9,439 nt of DNA from JANJWP01 sp049301335 (GCA_049301335.1 JBAQKV010000126.1:1-9439), one strand, 5' to 3'; shown: positions 1 to 5,448, counted from the stretch's first letter. Program-made: numbers and translations. The notes: generated by a model not told the origin, from the sequence alone.

Positions 1-1251
1 GAAGAGAACGCCGCCTCCTCCGATTTCGACGGGGCGGTTTGAAAAATGGCGGCCTTCGGAGGAAAACTCCTGTACGACGGGAAATTCGACGCGCCGTACG
101 GAAGCGGCATCCTGTTGAAGAATGAACGGCGGTCGGCCCCGCTCTCGCTGCTCGCGGTCAGAAGCGTGTCCGGCCTCTGCGACGCCTACTCGGGCACTAC
201 CGACCTCTCCGGAACCGGAGAAATCCTGGAGGTTTTGGAAACATACGCCCCCTACGGCGTCGAAAGCGCTCCGGGAATGACGGTCGACCATACGGGCCAC
301 GTCGTGCGCGACTCCTCGAACGCGGTCGTACTCTGAACCGGAAATCCGTGAAACGGCGGAGGGAACGGTTCGGCGGGAACCTCTACCGAACTCCGATACC
401 CGAGCGCCGTTGCCGACCTCGGCGGCGGAAGGTATCTCGTGGCCGATTCCGGAAACGACCGGGTACTCCTTCTCGCGGGAGGAACGGCGACGACGTTCGC
501 CGGACCGGAATCCGGCATCCGGCATCCGCACGAAATCGCGACTGACGGGGTGGACGTCCGCGTGGCGGGTTCGACTGGAATATTCGGCACCATCGGCAAT
601 CCCATTCCAAACGGAAGCGCGTTCTCGGGATCTTTCCGTTCGGACGCGGCATTTTCGTTCGATAGCGTAAAGCTCACCCTCTGAGGCTCGAGAATCCCCC
701 CTTCATCGCTCGGAAGTTACGCGTTCGACTTCATTCCCTCATGAGGAGCCGTCACGGTGTCCGGAAACGTCGCCACGGCGTATTTCTCGGGTTCGACCTA
801 TTCGTATTCCGTCTGATCGCCCGCAAAACTCGCCATTTCTTGAATAAGTCCCAGCCCCGTACCGAAAGGCGCGTACCAAGTCACGGCGCAGTACTTCCTC
901 GTAGGCGTGGAAAAATACCGACGCGCGTTCCCGTATTTCATCGTCGGCGACGGTGATCCGACGACCCTGCAGGACAATCTCTACGAAACCGTCTGATCCG
1001 ACAAGTCATTCCCCTCCCGTCTCTCGTTCAGCTGAGGAACCTTCTCATACGGGGACATCGGTCCCTTTTCCTTCATTCCGAACTCCGCGGCTCCGGTTTC
1101 GAGAATCGGCTCCCCCAGGGCGGTAAGGAATTTCCACACTTCGTCGGATGGAAAGGTCCTTACCGTCAGCTACGAAGAATACGTACGCTACGACTGCATA
1201 GGCGGAAACCACGTCACTCGGGAACGCGTTTGGAAAATGCCTTTGGAATAA
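1..1251 (+). CDS. NHL/beta-propeller-like secreted surface protein, 3' part, UGA read as Gly
   Basis: Frame 1 is open from the window edge to a TAA at 1249-1251 (416 codons) if UGA is a sense codon; the start lies outside. In-frame UGAs are at 40, 334, 349, 682, 742, 814, 841, 994 and 1033. Codons about 83-195 contain NHL-like repeats: a 'TVDHTGHVVRDSSNAVVL' strand unit, then a UGA-TG-x-x-UGA-NGGG loop like the GTGxxGxxGDG loop of bacterial NHL propellers, then 'YPSAVADLGGGRYLVADSGN' followed by DRV, and a third degenerate unit starting 'HPHEIATDG'. The rest is rich in Ser, Gly and Tyr and beta-like, with two Cys (LCDAY and YDCIGG) that could form a disulfide. There is one UGG Trp, near the C-terminus. 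NHL propellers usually mediate binding; an extracellular role is inferred from composition and the neighbouring pilin-like and lipoprotein genes. The specific function is unknown. It converges with the minus-strand genes. Confidence 0.75.
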
Positions 1252-1284
1252 AAAAATCCCCTCCGTATGCCGGAGGGGATTTTA
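1251..1284. terminator. bidirectional intrinsic terminator
   Basis: A perfect 13-bp stem (1253-1265 with 1271-1283, arms AAAATCCCCTCCG and its complement) closes a 5-nt loop. The arm ends give a U-tract on both strands. It begins at the last base of the plus-strand stop codon and lies 5 bases past the stop of the converging minus-strand gene, so one hairpin can end both transcripts. Confidence 0.9.
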
Positions 1285-1288
1285 GGCC

Positions 1289-1720
1289 CTAGAGATCCGA
1301 GAAGTCGGAAGGGAGACTGTCGTTCCCGGACGAACCCGAGGAGCCGATGTCGATGGTGTCGGATTTGCCGAAGAGCTTTCCCGAAAGGTCTTGGATCGTC
1401 GCGAAGATGGCCTTGGGCGAAACGTATTTGGAAACGTTGAGACCGAGAAGGTCGCCGAGCTTCGGAGCCGCGAAGATCGAAATGACGATGAGGATGATTC
1501 CGAGTACCGCGTAGCGGATGGAATTGATCGCGGGCTTCACCTTTTCGTCCTTGCCGCCGGAGAGGATGAGCATGACGCCACCCCAGATGACGAACAATAC
1601 CGACATGATGCCGGATACGAGGACGACGAGCGCGATGGATACGCGGATGATGTCGTCGATTTCGTATACCTTCTGGGAATCGAGGATGGCTTCTGCTGCG
1701 TAAGCGGTTTCGATAAGCAT
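1289..1720 (-). CDS. two-helix pilin-like membrane protein (TrbC/VirB2-like, CPR type)
   Basis: 143 residues, ATG start, TAG stop. A short N-terminus ending in AYAAEA is followed by two hydrophobic helices, about residues 26-53 and 66-85. Between them is the loop 'WGGVMLILSGGKDEKVKPA' followed by INSIRY. This two-helix layout with a W-G-G...SGG-K/D-E-K turn is typical of the short pilin-like proteins (TrbC/VirB2 or Mbov_0395-type families) common in CPR genomes. The tail (120-143) is Ser/Gly/Asp-rich and probably disordered. The protein is likely in the cytoplasmic membrane; whether it forms a pilus or a secretion channel cannot be told, because no VirB4- or VirD4-like ATPase is in the window. 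Trp46 is UGG. A candidate promoter sits just upstream at 1755-1782. The product name rests on layout and motif resemblance only. Confidence 0.7.
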   Translation of the reverse strand: MLIETAYAAEAILDSQKVYEIDDIIRVSIALVVLVSGIMSVLFVIWGGVMLILSGGKDEKVKPAINSIRYAVLGIILIVISIFAAPKLGDLLGLNVSKYVSPKAIFATIQDLSGKLFGKSDTIDIGSSGSSGNDSLPSDFSDL

Positions 1721-1754
1721 GGGGGCGGGAAAAAGGCTCGTACTTGCGGATACC

Positions 1755-1782
1755 GTTATATGCGAAGGTGCGGAAAAGTAAA
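1755..1782 (-). promoter_or_regulatory. candidate sigma70-type promoter for the pilin-like gene
   Basis: On the minus strand, TTTACT (1782-1777) and TATAAC (1760-1755) are 16 bases apart. The -10 box lies about 35 bases upstream of the ATG at 1720. The -35 box matches the consensus at 4 of 6 positions. This is a match by eye only. Confidence 0.4.
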
Positions 1783-1805
1783 ATTTTCCAGAGTCGAATC
1801 GGTGG

Positions 1806-2090
1806 CTAATTTCCTTCTTTGGGAACCGGGGCTACCGACGCGTCCGAATCGACGAACCGTCCGTCCTGAAAATAGAAACGGCTCGTCCGGACGGTCGAGG
1901 TTGAATTCAGTATCGCGCAAACGCGAACGACCTTGTCTTCCATGGTCCTTTCGACGTTCCAAACTGCCGATTTTTCGGTCTGGGAGAAATCGGCGCGTTC
2001 TACGCATTTCCAATCCGGAGCGGTTTCCGCGTTGCCGCATCCGGTAAGCAGGGGAAGGGATATGACGGCGGCTCCAAGAAGTTGTTTCAT
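1806..2090 (-). CDS. small lipoprotein of unknown function
   Basis: 94 residues, ATG start, TAG stop. The N-terminus has a basic residue, a short hydrophobic stretch and a lipobox LLTGC with the modifiable cysteine at residue 18, a type II lipoprotein signal peptide. The mature part of about 77 residues is hydrophilic and has two more cysteines, C29 (DWKCVE) and C58 (VRVCAIL), which could form a disulfide outside the cell. The middle stretch 'RTSRFYFQDGRFVDSD' looks like a beta-hairpin. No family is recognised. It has its own promoter with an overlapping operator-like repeat and an AT-rich leader with no Shine-Dalgarno sequence, so it is probably regulated separately from khpA upstream, which has its own terminator. 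The pilin-like gene follows 85 bases downstream. Confidence 0.8.
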   Translation of the reverse strand: MKQLLGAAVISLPLLTGCGNAETAPDWKCVERADFSQTEKSAVWNVERTMEDKVVRVCAILNSTSTVRTSRFYFQDGRFVDSDASVAPVPKEGN

Positions 2091-2108
2091 AGGGAATGAT
2101 GAATGTAC

Positions 2109-2148
2109 GTAAATGTCTATAATGACATTTACAAGTTTGTCAATGTCA
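2109..2148. promoter_or_regulatory. operator-like inverted repeat over the promoter
   Basis: GTAAATGTC (2109-2117) and its exact complement GACATTTAC (2124-2132) flank the 6 bases TATAAT that form most of the minus-strand -10 region. A third half-site, AATGTCA (2142-2148), overlaps the edge of the -35 box and is inverted relative to TGACATT at 2123-2129. Three half-sites covering both promoter boxes are what a dimeric repressor site would look like. No regulator gene is in the window. Confidence 0.55.
2116..2143 (-). promoter_or_regulatory. sigma70-type promoter for the lipoprotein gene
   Basis: On the minus strand a perfect -35 box TTGACA (2143-2138) is 16 bases from TATAGA (2121-2116). Transcription would start near 2109, leaving a leader of about 19 bases before the ATG at 2090. 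The region is markedly AT-rich against the surrounding coding DNA. Confidence 0.75.
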
Positions 2149-2157
2149 CGGGAGCAA

Positions 2158-2181
2158 TAAGAAAACCCCCGTGAGGGGGTA
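2158..2181 (-). terminator. intrinsic terminator after khpA
   Basis: Read on the minus strand, ACCCCC and GGGGGT form a perfect 6-bp stem around a TCAC loop (2180-2165), followed by TTTTCTTATT. It starts 7 bases after the khpA stop and separates the khpA transcript from the lipoprotein promoter. Confidence 0.85.
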
Positions 2182-2186
2182 TTTCC

Positions 2187-2429
2187 TTATTCTTCGATAA
2201 TTTTGAGATTGACCCGTTTATCGGCCTTCGACCCATATACGCGGAGAACCGTCCGAATCGCTTGGATGGTCTTCCCCTCTTTCCCGATGATCGTCCCCAT
2301 GTCTTCCTTTGCCACCTTGAGGGTGAGCAACGTACCGAGTTCGTCTTCGCGTTCGGTTATCTCGATCAGTTCTTTCGAATCGACCAAGGAGGATACCACG
2401 AAGGTGAGAAATTCGGAGGCGCTTTGCAT
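2187..2429 (-). CDS. khpA: KH-domain RNA-binding protein KhpA
   Basis: 80 residues, TAA stop. This is a single KH domain with the signature IIGKEGKTI, in which GKEG at 49-52 is the GxxG RNA-binding loop, followed by the helix 'QAIRTVLRVYGSKADKRVNL'. Length and sequence fit the KhpA/YlqC family, small RNA-binding proteins that in other bacteria act with KhpB in RNA metabolism and cell-envelope or division control. It follows rpsP by 44 bases, the conserved rpsP-khpA order of many bacteria, and a terminator follows directly. The leader before ATG is CTTCCCGTT, with no Shine-Dalgarno sequence. The partner khpB is not in the window. Confidence 0.9.
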   Translation of the reverse strand: MQSASEFLTFVVSSLVDSKELIEITEREDELGTLLTLKVAKEDMGTIIGKEGKTIQAIRTVLRVYGSKADKRVNLKIIEE

Positions 2430-2473
2430 AACGGGAAGAATTAGGCCTACTCTATGGGAACTTCGAAACGGAA

Positions 2474-2701
2474 CTAGGCGTTGCGTTCGATGAGCTTCTT
2501 GAGGGTGTCGGAGTACTGGGCTCCGTTCTTGACGTACTTGTCTGCGGCTTCCTTGTCGAAGGCGAATTCCTTCGTGATCGGATTGTAGTGGCCGAGAACG
2601 GTGATGTAGCCGTGCTTGGCTGCCTGGGAGTGTTCGGTCAAAACGATGCGGTAGAACGGAACGTGTTTGCGTCCTGCGCGGGAAAGACGGATCTTAAGCA
2701 T
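2474..2701 (-). CDS. rpsP: 30S ribosomal protein bS16
   Basis: 75 residues, ATG start, TAG stop. The N-terminal 'MLKIRLSRAGRKHVPFYRIV' followed by a VLGHYNP motif is the bS16 signature; the protein binds 16S rRNA early in 30S assembly. It is at the short end of the family (about 75-90 residues), ending soon after the helix that contains 'QYSDTLKKLIERNA'. It lies 48 bases downstream of the 3' end of tRNA-Leu and upstream of khpA, so it is probably expressed from the rpsJ-rpmB-tRNA transcript. The start is preceded by CCCCCATACC, with no Shine-Dalgarno sequence. Confidence 0.97.
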   Translation of the reverse strand: MLKIRLSRAGRKHVPFYRIVLTEHSQAAKHGYITVLGHYNPITKEFAFDKEAADKYVKNGAQYSDTLKKLIERNA

Positions 2702-2749
2702 GGTATGGGGGAAGATATGTGGGGGCCGGAGCCGGATTGGAGTTCTTGA

Positions 2750-2833
2750 TGGTGCCCCGGACGGGGCTCGAACCCGTACTCCGGAAGGAAAGGGATTTTA
2801 AGTCCCTCGTGTCTACCGTTCCACCACCGGGGC
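2750..2833 (-). tRNA. tRNA-Leu (anticodon UAA)
   Basis: An 84-base class II tRNA. The acceptor stem GCCCCGG pairs with CCGGGGC, the discriminator is A and CCA is encoded. The anticodon stem AGGGA/TCCCT holds loop CTTAAAA with anticodon TAA; a long variable arm and a T-arm ACGGG-TTCGAGC-CCCGT follow. It sits between rpmB (19 bases away) and rpsP with no clear promoter or terminator of its own, so it is probably cut out of the ribosomal-protein mRNA. Confidence 0.97.
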
Positions 2834-2852
2834 GGAAGGAAAGCGAGCTCGA

Positions 2853-3050
2853 TTAGAGGACGCCCTTTTTCTTAAGGGTCTTGATTGCGCTCGCGGAGAG
2901 ACGGAGACGGAACATGAGTCCGGTTTCCGGGTCGCGAACGTTGCGCCAGAAGAGGTTCGGGTAGAACTTGCGCTTGGTGTGGCGAAGGGAGTGGGAAACG
3001 CTGTTTCCTACGGACGTCTTCTTACCGGTAAGTTGGCAGATGCGGGACAT
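2853..3050 (-). CDS. rpmB: 50S ribosomal protein bL28
   Basis: 65 residues, ATG start, TAA stop. It begins MSRICQLTGKKTSVGNSVSH and continues HTKRKFYPNLFWRNV, the bL28 pattern of a CxxTGK start and an N-V-S-H-S/A segment followed by K-R-x-F-x-P-N-L. The first cysteine has no CxxC partner, so this is the non-zinc form. Trp39 is UGG. It starts 21 bases after rpsJ and is followed by tRNA-Leu, an unusual arrangement because rpsJ normally leads the rplC-rplD ribosomal cluster. Confidence 0.96.
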   Translation of the reverse strand: MSRICQLTGKKTSVGNSVSHSLRHTKRKFYPNLFWRNVRDPETGLMFRLRLSASAIKTLKKKGVL

Positions 3051-3071
3051 GGTATTCGGTTTAAATCGGAA

Positions 3072-3413
3072 TTACGCTACCTTGATGTCAACGCCGACAC
3101 CGGTCGGGATGTTGACGCCCTGGAGAAGCTCGAGGGTCTTCGCGGACGGTTCTTCGATGTCGATGATACGCTTGTGACGGCGGATTTCGAACTGTTCGCG
3201 AGCGTCCTTGTTAACGAAGGTGGAGCGGTTGACGGTGATCTTTTCGATCTTGGTCGGAAGGGGAATCGGACCGATTACTACCGCGCCGGAATCCTTGGCG
3301 GTGGAAACGATCTTCTTGACGGCTTCGTCAACGAGCTTGTGTTCGAAAGCACGAACGACGATGCGGATGCTGCCGGCCTTGCGGGTCGACTTCTTGGTAG
3401 CCTTTTCGGACAT
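3072..3413 (-). CDS. rpsJ: 30S ribosomal protein uS10 (NusE)
   Basis: 113 residues from the ATG at 3413; TAA stop. The open frame continues upstream into the tuf-rpsJ spacer, but that part carries the spacer hairpin and does not resemble uS10, so the start at 'MSEKATKKSTRKAGSIRIVV' is chosen. The first about 13 residues are a basic extension. The core shows the uS10 features 'RAFEHKLVDEAVKKIV', GPIPLPTKIE, 'EQFEIRRHKRIIDI' and a C-terminal LQGVNIPTGVGVDIKV. uS10 is a 30S head protein and also serves in transcription antitermination and transcription-translation coupling with NusB/NusG. It follows tuf as in many str operons, but rpmB rather than rplC comes next. Confidence 0.96.
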   Translation of the reverse strand: MSEKATKKSTRKAGSIRIVVRAFEHKLVDEAVKKIVSTAKDSGAVVIGPIPLPTKIEKITVNRSTFVNKDAREQFEIRRHKRIIDIEEPSAKTLELLQGVNIPTGVGVDIKVA

Positions 3414-3450
3414 TCTCGGTATTGGTGGAAAAGTAAGGGGAATTTCTTTC

Positions 3451-3491
3451 CTCACGACTTCTCGGGAGCGAACTCCCGAGAAGCACGTGAG
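3451..3491 (-). other. long hairpin in the tuf-rpsJ spacer
   Basis: On the minus strand, CTTCTCGGGAG and CTCCCGAGAAG form a perfect 11-bp stem around a TTCG loop (3483-3458). A small 2/1-base bulge separates it from a further 6-bp stem CTCACG/CGTGAG. It starts 10 bases after the tuf stop. No U-tract follows (GAAAGAAATT instead), so it is not a standard intrinsic terminator; it may be an attenuating or mRNA-stabilising hairpin that sets the tuf to rpsJ ratio. Confidence 0.75.
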
Positions 3492-3501
3492 AATCGAAAA
3501 C

Positions 3502-4695
3502 TTAGGCGATGACCTTAGCGACGACTCCGGATCCAACGGTGCGTCCACCTTCGCGGATTGCGAAGCGGAGACCCTGTTCCATAGCGATCGGCGAACCGAG
3601 TTCGATCGACATCTTGATGTTGTCGCCCGGCATTACCATTTCTACGCCTTCCGGAAGCTCGATTGCTCCGGTAACGTCGGTAGTTCGGAAGTAGAACTGC
3701 GGCTTGTAACCCTTGAAGAACGGGGTGTGGCGTCCGCCTTCGTCCTTCGTGAGGACGTAGACTTCTGCTTCGAACTTGGTGTGCGGCTTGATGGAACCCG
3801 GCTTAGCGAGAACCTGACCACGTTCAACCTGTTCGCGTTCGATACCACGGAGGAGGAGACCTGCGTTGTCACCAGCCTGGCCCTGATCGAGCTGCTTGTG
3901 GAACATTTCAACACCGGTAACGGTGGTGGTCTGGGTGTCGTTGATACCTACGATTTCGATAGTGTCACCAACCTTGATGATACCCTGTTCGATCTTACCG
4001 GTAACTACGGTACCACGTCCCTTGATGGAGAAGACGTCTTCTACCGGCATGATGAACGGCTTGTCGAGAGCGCGTTCCGGAACCGGTACGTAAGCTTCAA
4101 CCGCATCGAAGAGTTCGAGGATGGTCTTAGCGCCGTACGGCTTTTCGTAGTCGGTCGGATTTTCGAGAGCTACGAGGCCAGAACCACGGATAACCGGAGT
4201 GTCGTCGCCCGGGAATTCGTACTTCGAGAGAAGGTCACGGATTTCCATTTCGACGAGGTCGAGCATTTCTTCGTCGTCGACCATGTCGCACTTGTTCATG
4301 AACACGACGATGTACGGAACACCTACCTGGCGAGCGAGGAGGATGTGTTCGCGGGTCTGAGCCATCGGACCGTCGGTCGCTGCTACGATGAGGATAGCGG
4401 CGTCCATCTGAGCGGCACCGGTGATCATGTTCTTAACGTAGTCCGCGTGACCAGGACAGTCGACGTGAGCGTAGTGGCGAGCTGCGGTGGAGTACTCGAT
4501 GTGAGCGGTGTTGATGGTGATACCGCGAGCCTTTTCTTCCGGAGCGGCGTCGATCTGGTCGAAGGCGAATACGTCGCCGCCGAACTTCTTCGCGAGAACG
4601 AGGGAGATTGCTGCGGTCGTCGTGGTCTTACCGTGGTCGACGTGTCCGATAGTACCGATATTGACGTGCGGTTTGGAGCGGTCAAAAGTTGCCAT
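3502..4695 (-). CDS. tuf: elongation factor Tu
   Basis: 397 residues, full length, ATG start, TAA stop. EF-Tu delivers aminoacyl-tRNA to the ribosome as a GTP complex. The G-domain motifs are in order: GHVDHGKT (17-24), RGIT (57-60), DCPGH (79-83, with the catalytic His83) and NKCD (134-137). The G5 motif, normally GSAL, reads GSGL (171-174). Domains 2 and 3 follow with 'GRGTVVTGKIEQG' and a C-terminal 'REGGRTVGSGVVAKVIA'. No UGA codon is used and Arg is mainly CGT, as expected for a very highly expressed gene. Upstream are 66 AT-rich bases with no Shine-Dalgarno sequence (TTTTTTGCCCC before ATG). fusA, its usual neighbour, is absent; two small basic ORFs precede it and rpsJ follows. Confidence 0.99.
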   Translation of the reverse strand: MATFDRSKPHVNIGTIGHVDHGKTTTTAAISLVLAKKFGGDVFAFDQIDAAPEEKARGITINTAHIEYSTAARHYAHVDCPGHADYVKNMITGAAQMDAAILIVAATDGPMAQTREHILLARQVGVPYIVVFMNKCDMVDDEEMLDLVEMEIRDLLSKYEFPGDDTPVIRGSGLVALENPTDYEKPYGAKTILELFDAVEAYVPVPERALDKPFIMPVEDVFSIKGRGTVVTGKIEQGIIKVGDTIEIVGINDTQTTTVTGVEMFHKQLDQGQAGDNAGLLLRGIEREQVERGQVLAKPGSIKPHTKFEAEVYVLTKDEGGRHTPFFKGYKPQFYFRTTDVTGAIELPEGVEMVMPGDNIKMSIELGSPIAMEQGLRFAIREGGRTVGSGVVAKVIA

Positions 4696-4732
4696 GGGGC
4701 AAAAAATTATCGTTAATTAAAAAAGCGTAGGA

Positions 4733-4759
4733 ATTCTATGGAAAACTAGCGAAAAGCAA
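4733..4759 (-). promoter_or_regulatory. possible promoter in the tuf leader
   Basis: On the minus strand TTGCTT (4759-4754) and TAGAAT (4738-4733) are 15 bases apart in the AT-rich 66-base spacer before tuf. The -10 box matches at 5 of 6 positions; the -35 box is weak and the spacing short. tuf would be expected to need its own strong promoter here, but this placement is tentative. Confidence 0.3.
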
Positions 4760-4761
4760 AC

Positions 4762-4851
4762 CTATTTGGAGTGCGTTTTAGCCATTTTCTTCGTAATGCG
4801 GTCCATTGCGCGCTTGAGCTTCTTGTGCGCGTGGGTGGTGAGCCTCGCCAT
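4762..4851 (-). CDS. very small basic protein, unknown
   Basis: 29 residues, ATG start, TAG stop. It begins MARLTTHAHKKLKRAMDRIT and ends KKMAKTHSK. Ten of 29 residues are Lys or Arg and three are His. Its ATG comes one base after the stop of the upstream 70-residue ORF, the spacing of translational coupling, and tuf starts 66 bases further on. Size, charge and setting suggest an rRNA-binding mini-protein, but I recognise no family, and a reading frame this short could occur by chance. The coupling and lysine-rich amphipathic pattern are the case for it being real. Confidence 0.5.
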   Translation of the reverse strand: MARLTTHAHKKLKRAMDRITKKMAKTHSK

Positions 4852-4852
4852 A

Positions 4853-5065
4853 CTAGATCTTGTTAAGATTAACGGAGTATTTCCGAAGCTTCGCGAGGAC
4901 GAAAGTCATCGCGTTCTTGATCCAGAGAGTCTCCCCTTCGAAAGACGCGCGTGCCTGGAGCTTCTTATAGTGCTTGATGGCATTGGCTACTTTGCCACCG
5001 CTCTTCGGTCCCTTCTTGTTGACCGAGTAGTTGAGGTAGCGGGGCCTTTTATTGCTGACTCCCAT
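4853..5065 (-). CDS. small basic protein, unknown, upstream of tuf
   Basis: 70 residues, ATG start, TAG stop. The N-terminal part is basic and Gly-rich ('RPRYLNYSVNKKGPKSGGK'); from about residue 26 it is predicted helical (VANAIKHYKKLQARASF, then 'LWIKNAMTFVLAKLRKY'). There is no signal peptide or membrane helix. The Trp is UGG and the in-frame codon pattern resembles its neighbours. It does not match the bacterial small-subunit proteins I know, including bS21. The position between a tRNA operon and tuf, the charge and the coupled 29-residue ORF behind it suggest a translation-linked or nucleic-acid-binding protein, perhaps lineage-specific. The leader before ATG is pyrimidine-rich (TTTTTTTCTTCCC). 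Confidence 0.65.
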   Translation of the reverse strand: MGVSNKRPRYLNYSVNKKGPKSGGKVANAIKHYKKLQARASFEGETLWIKNAMTFVLAKLRKYSVNLNKI

Positions 5066-5174
5066 GGGAAGAAAAAAAGATTTAACGGAAGCTGCCCGCG
5101 ATCGAGCTCATTACAAAGAAATGTCCGATGCTTGGCTTTTAAATGGCCGTACGCTATCGGTTCGCTCGTCGGAG

Positions 5175-5182
5175 AAAAAAAA
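5175..5182 (-). terminator. U-run directly after tRNA-Ala
   Basis: Eight Ts on the minus strand follow the encoded CCA of tRNA-Ala without a gap. The tRNA acceptor and T-arm helix could act as the hairpin. No separate stem is visible. Confidence 0.4.
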
Positions 5183-5259
5183 TGGTGGAGACTATGGGAG
5201 TCGAACCCATGACCCCCTGCTTGCAAAACAGGTGCTCTAGCCAACTGAGCTAAGTCCCC
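5183..5259 (-). tRNA. tRNA-Ala (anticodon UGC)
   Basis: 77 bases including encoded CCA. The acceptor GGGGACT pairs with AGTCTCC, with a G3-U70 wobble, the classic alanine identity pair, and A73. The D-arm is GCTC/GAGC, the anticodon stem CCTGT/GCAGG with loop TTTGCAA (anticodon TGC), and the T-arm ATGGG-TTCGACT-CCCAT. It is second in a two-tRNA operon, 29 bases after tRNA-Asp. Confidence 0.98.
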
Positions 5260-5288
5260 ACGAAAACGTCTTGGCTTTACTTCAATGA

Positions 5289-5365
5289 TGGCGGAGTTGA
5301 CGGGGCTCGAACCCGCGACCTCTGCCGTGACAGGGCAGCGCTCTAACCAACTGAGCTACAACTCC
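5289..5365 (-). tRNA. tRNA-Asp (anticodon GUC)
   Basis: 77 bases including encoded CCA. The acceptor GGAGTTG/CAACTCC is perfect and the discriminator is G73, as expected for Asp. The anticodon stem CTGCC/GGCAG holds loop CTGTCAC with anticodon GTC. The T-arm is GCGGG-TTCGAGC-CCCGT. It is the first gene of the tRNA operon, with a promoter 16 bases upstream. Confidence 0.98.
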
Positions 5366-5380
5366 AAGAGAAGCGGGCGA

Positions 5381-5408
5381 AGTATATTTTTTTTTAAGGA
5401 CGTTGCAA
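5381..5408 (-). promoter_or_regulatory. promoter of the tRNA-Asp/tRNA-Ala operon
   Basis: On the minus strand TTGCAA (5408-5403) and TATACT (5386-5381) are 16 bases apart, and 9 of those spacer bases are an A-run. A GC-rich stretch (CGCCCGC) follows the -10 box, the kind of discriminator seen at growth-rate-controlled stable-RNA promoters. The tRNA begins about 9 bases after the expected start site. Confidence 0.7.
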
Positions 5409-5428
5409 ATGAATTTCTCAACTTTTTC

Positions 5429-5448
5429 AAAAATCCCCCGTTCCGAGG
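5429..5448 (-). repeat. short repeated motif after ftsX, possible weak terminator
   Basis: Plus-strand AAAAATCCCCCGTT followed by CCGAGG; a near copy lies at 6445-6466. On the minus strand it starts right after the ftsX TAG and reads CCTC-ggaac-GGGG-ATTTTT, a 4-bp stem with one G-U pair followed by a T-run, so it may be a weak terminator for ftsX. Confidence 0.45.

Noticed and set aside
40..1035. UGA read as tryptophan (table 4)
   Set aside because: Conserved Trp in S7, S9, L13, L27 and L28 is always UGG, and UGAs in NHL and FtsX fall on glycine positions. One VWKMP near the C-terminus resembles V-UGA-KM near the left edge, but that is a single weak hint.
1..1251. Pseudogene or a string of short separate ORFs
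   Set aside because: All interruptions are UGA only, the frame never shifts, motifs continue across UGAs, and a terminator follows the final UAA.
1391..2047. 218-codon plus-strand open frame
   Set aside because: It is antisense to the pilin-like and lipoprotein genes and crosses their promoters; the Arg/Asp-rich translation looks like a shadow.
2109..2132. Plus-strand promoter using the TATAAT at 2118-2123
   Set aside because: No -35-like box lies at a suitable distance upstream, and the only gene to serve would run into khpA antisense.
3414..3548. N-terminal extension of rpsJ to an upstream start
   Set aside because: The extra 45 codons cover the end of tuf and the spacer hairpin and do not resemble uS10.
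3208..4716. 502-codon plus-strand open frame over rpsJ and tuf
   Set aside because: It lies antisense to two certain genes, has low-complexity Glu/Asp/Val-rich translation and no family match; it results from the codon bias of tuf on the other strand.
4696..4761. Riboswitch or protein-binding leader before tuf
   Set aside because: The spacer is only 66 AT-rich bases with no convincing stem or known aptamer.
5052..5240. 62-codon plus-strand frame starting MLTPMGRKK
   Set aside because: It runs into the tRNA-Ala gene; its end (YGSRTHDPLL) is the familiar false peptide from translating a tRNA.
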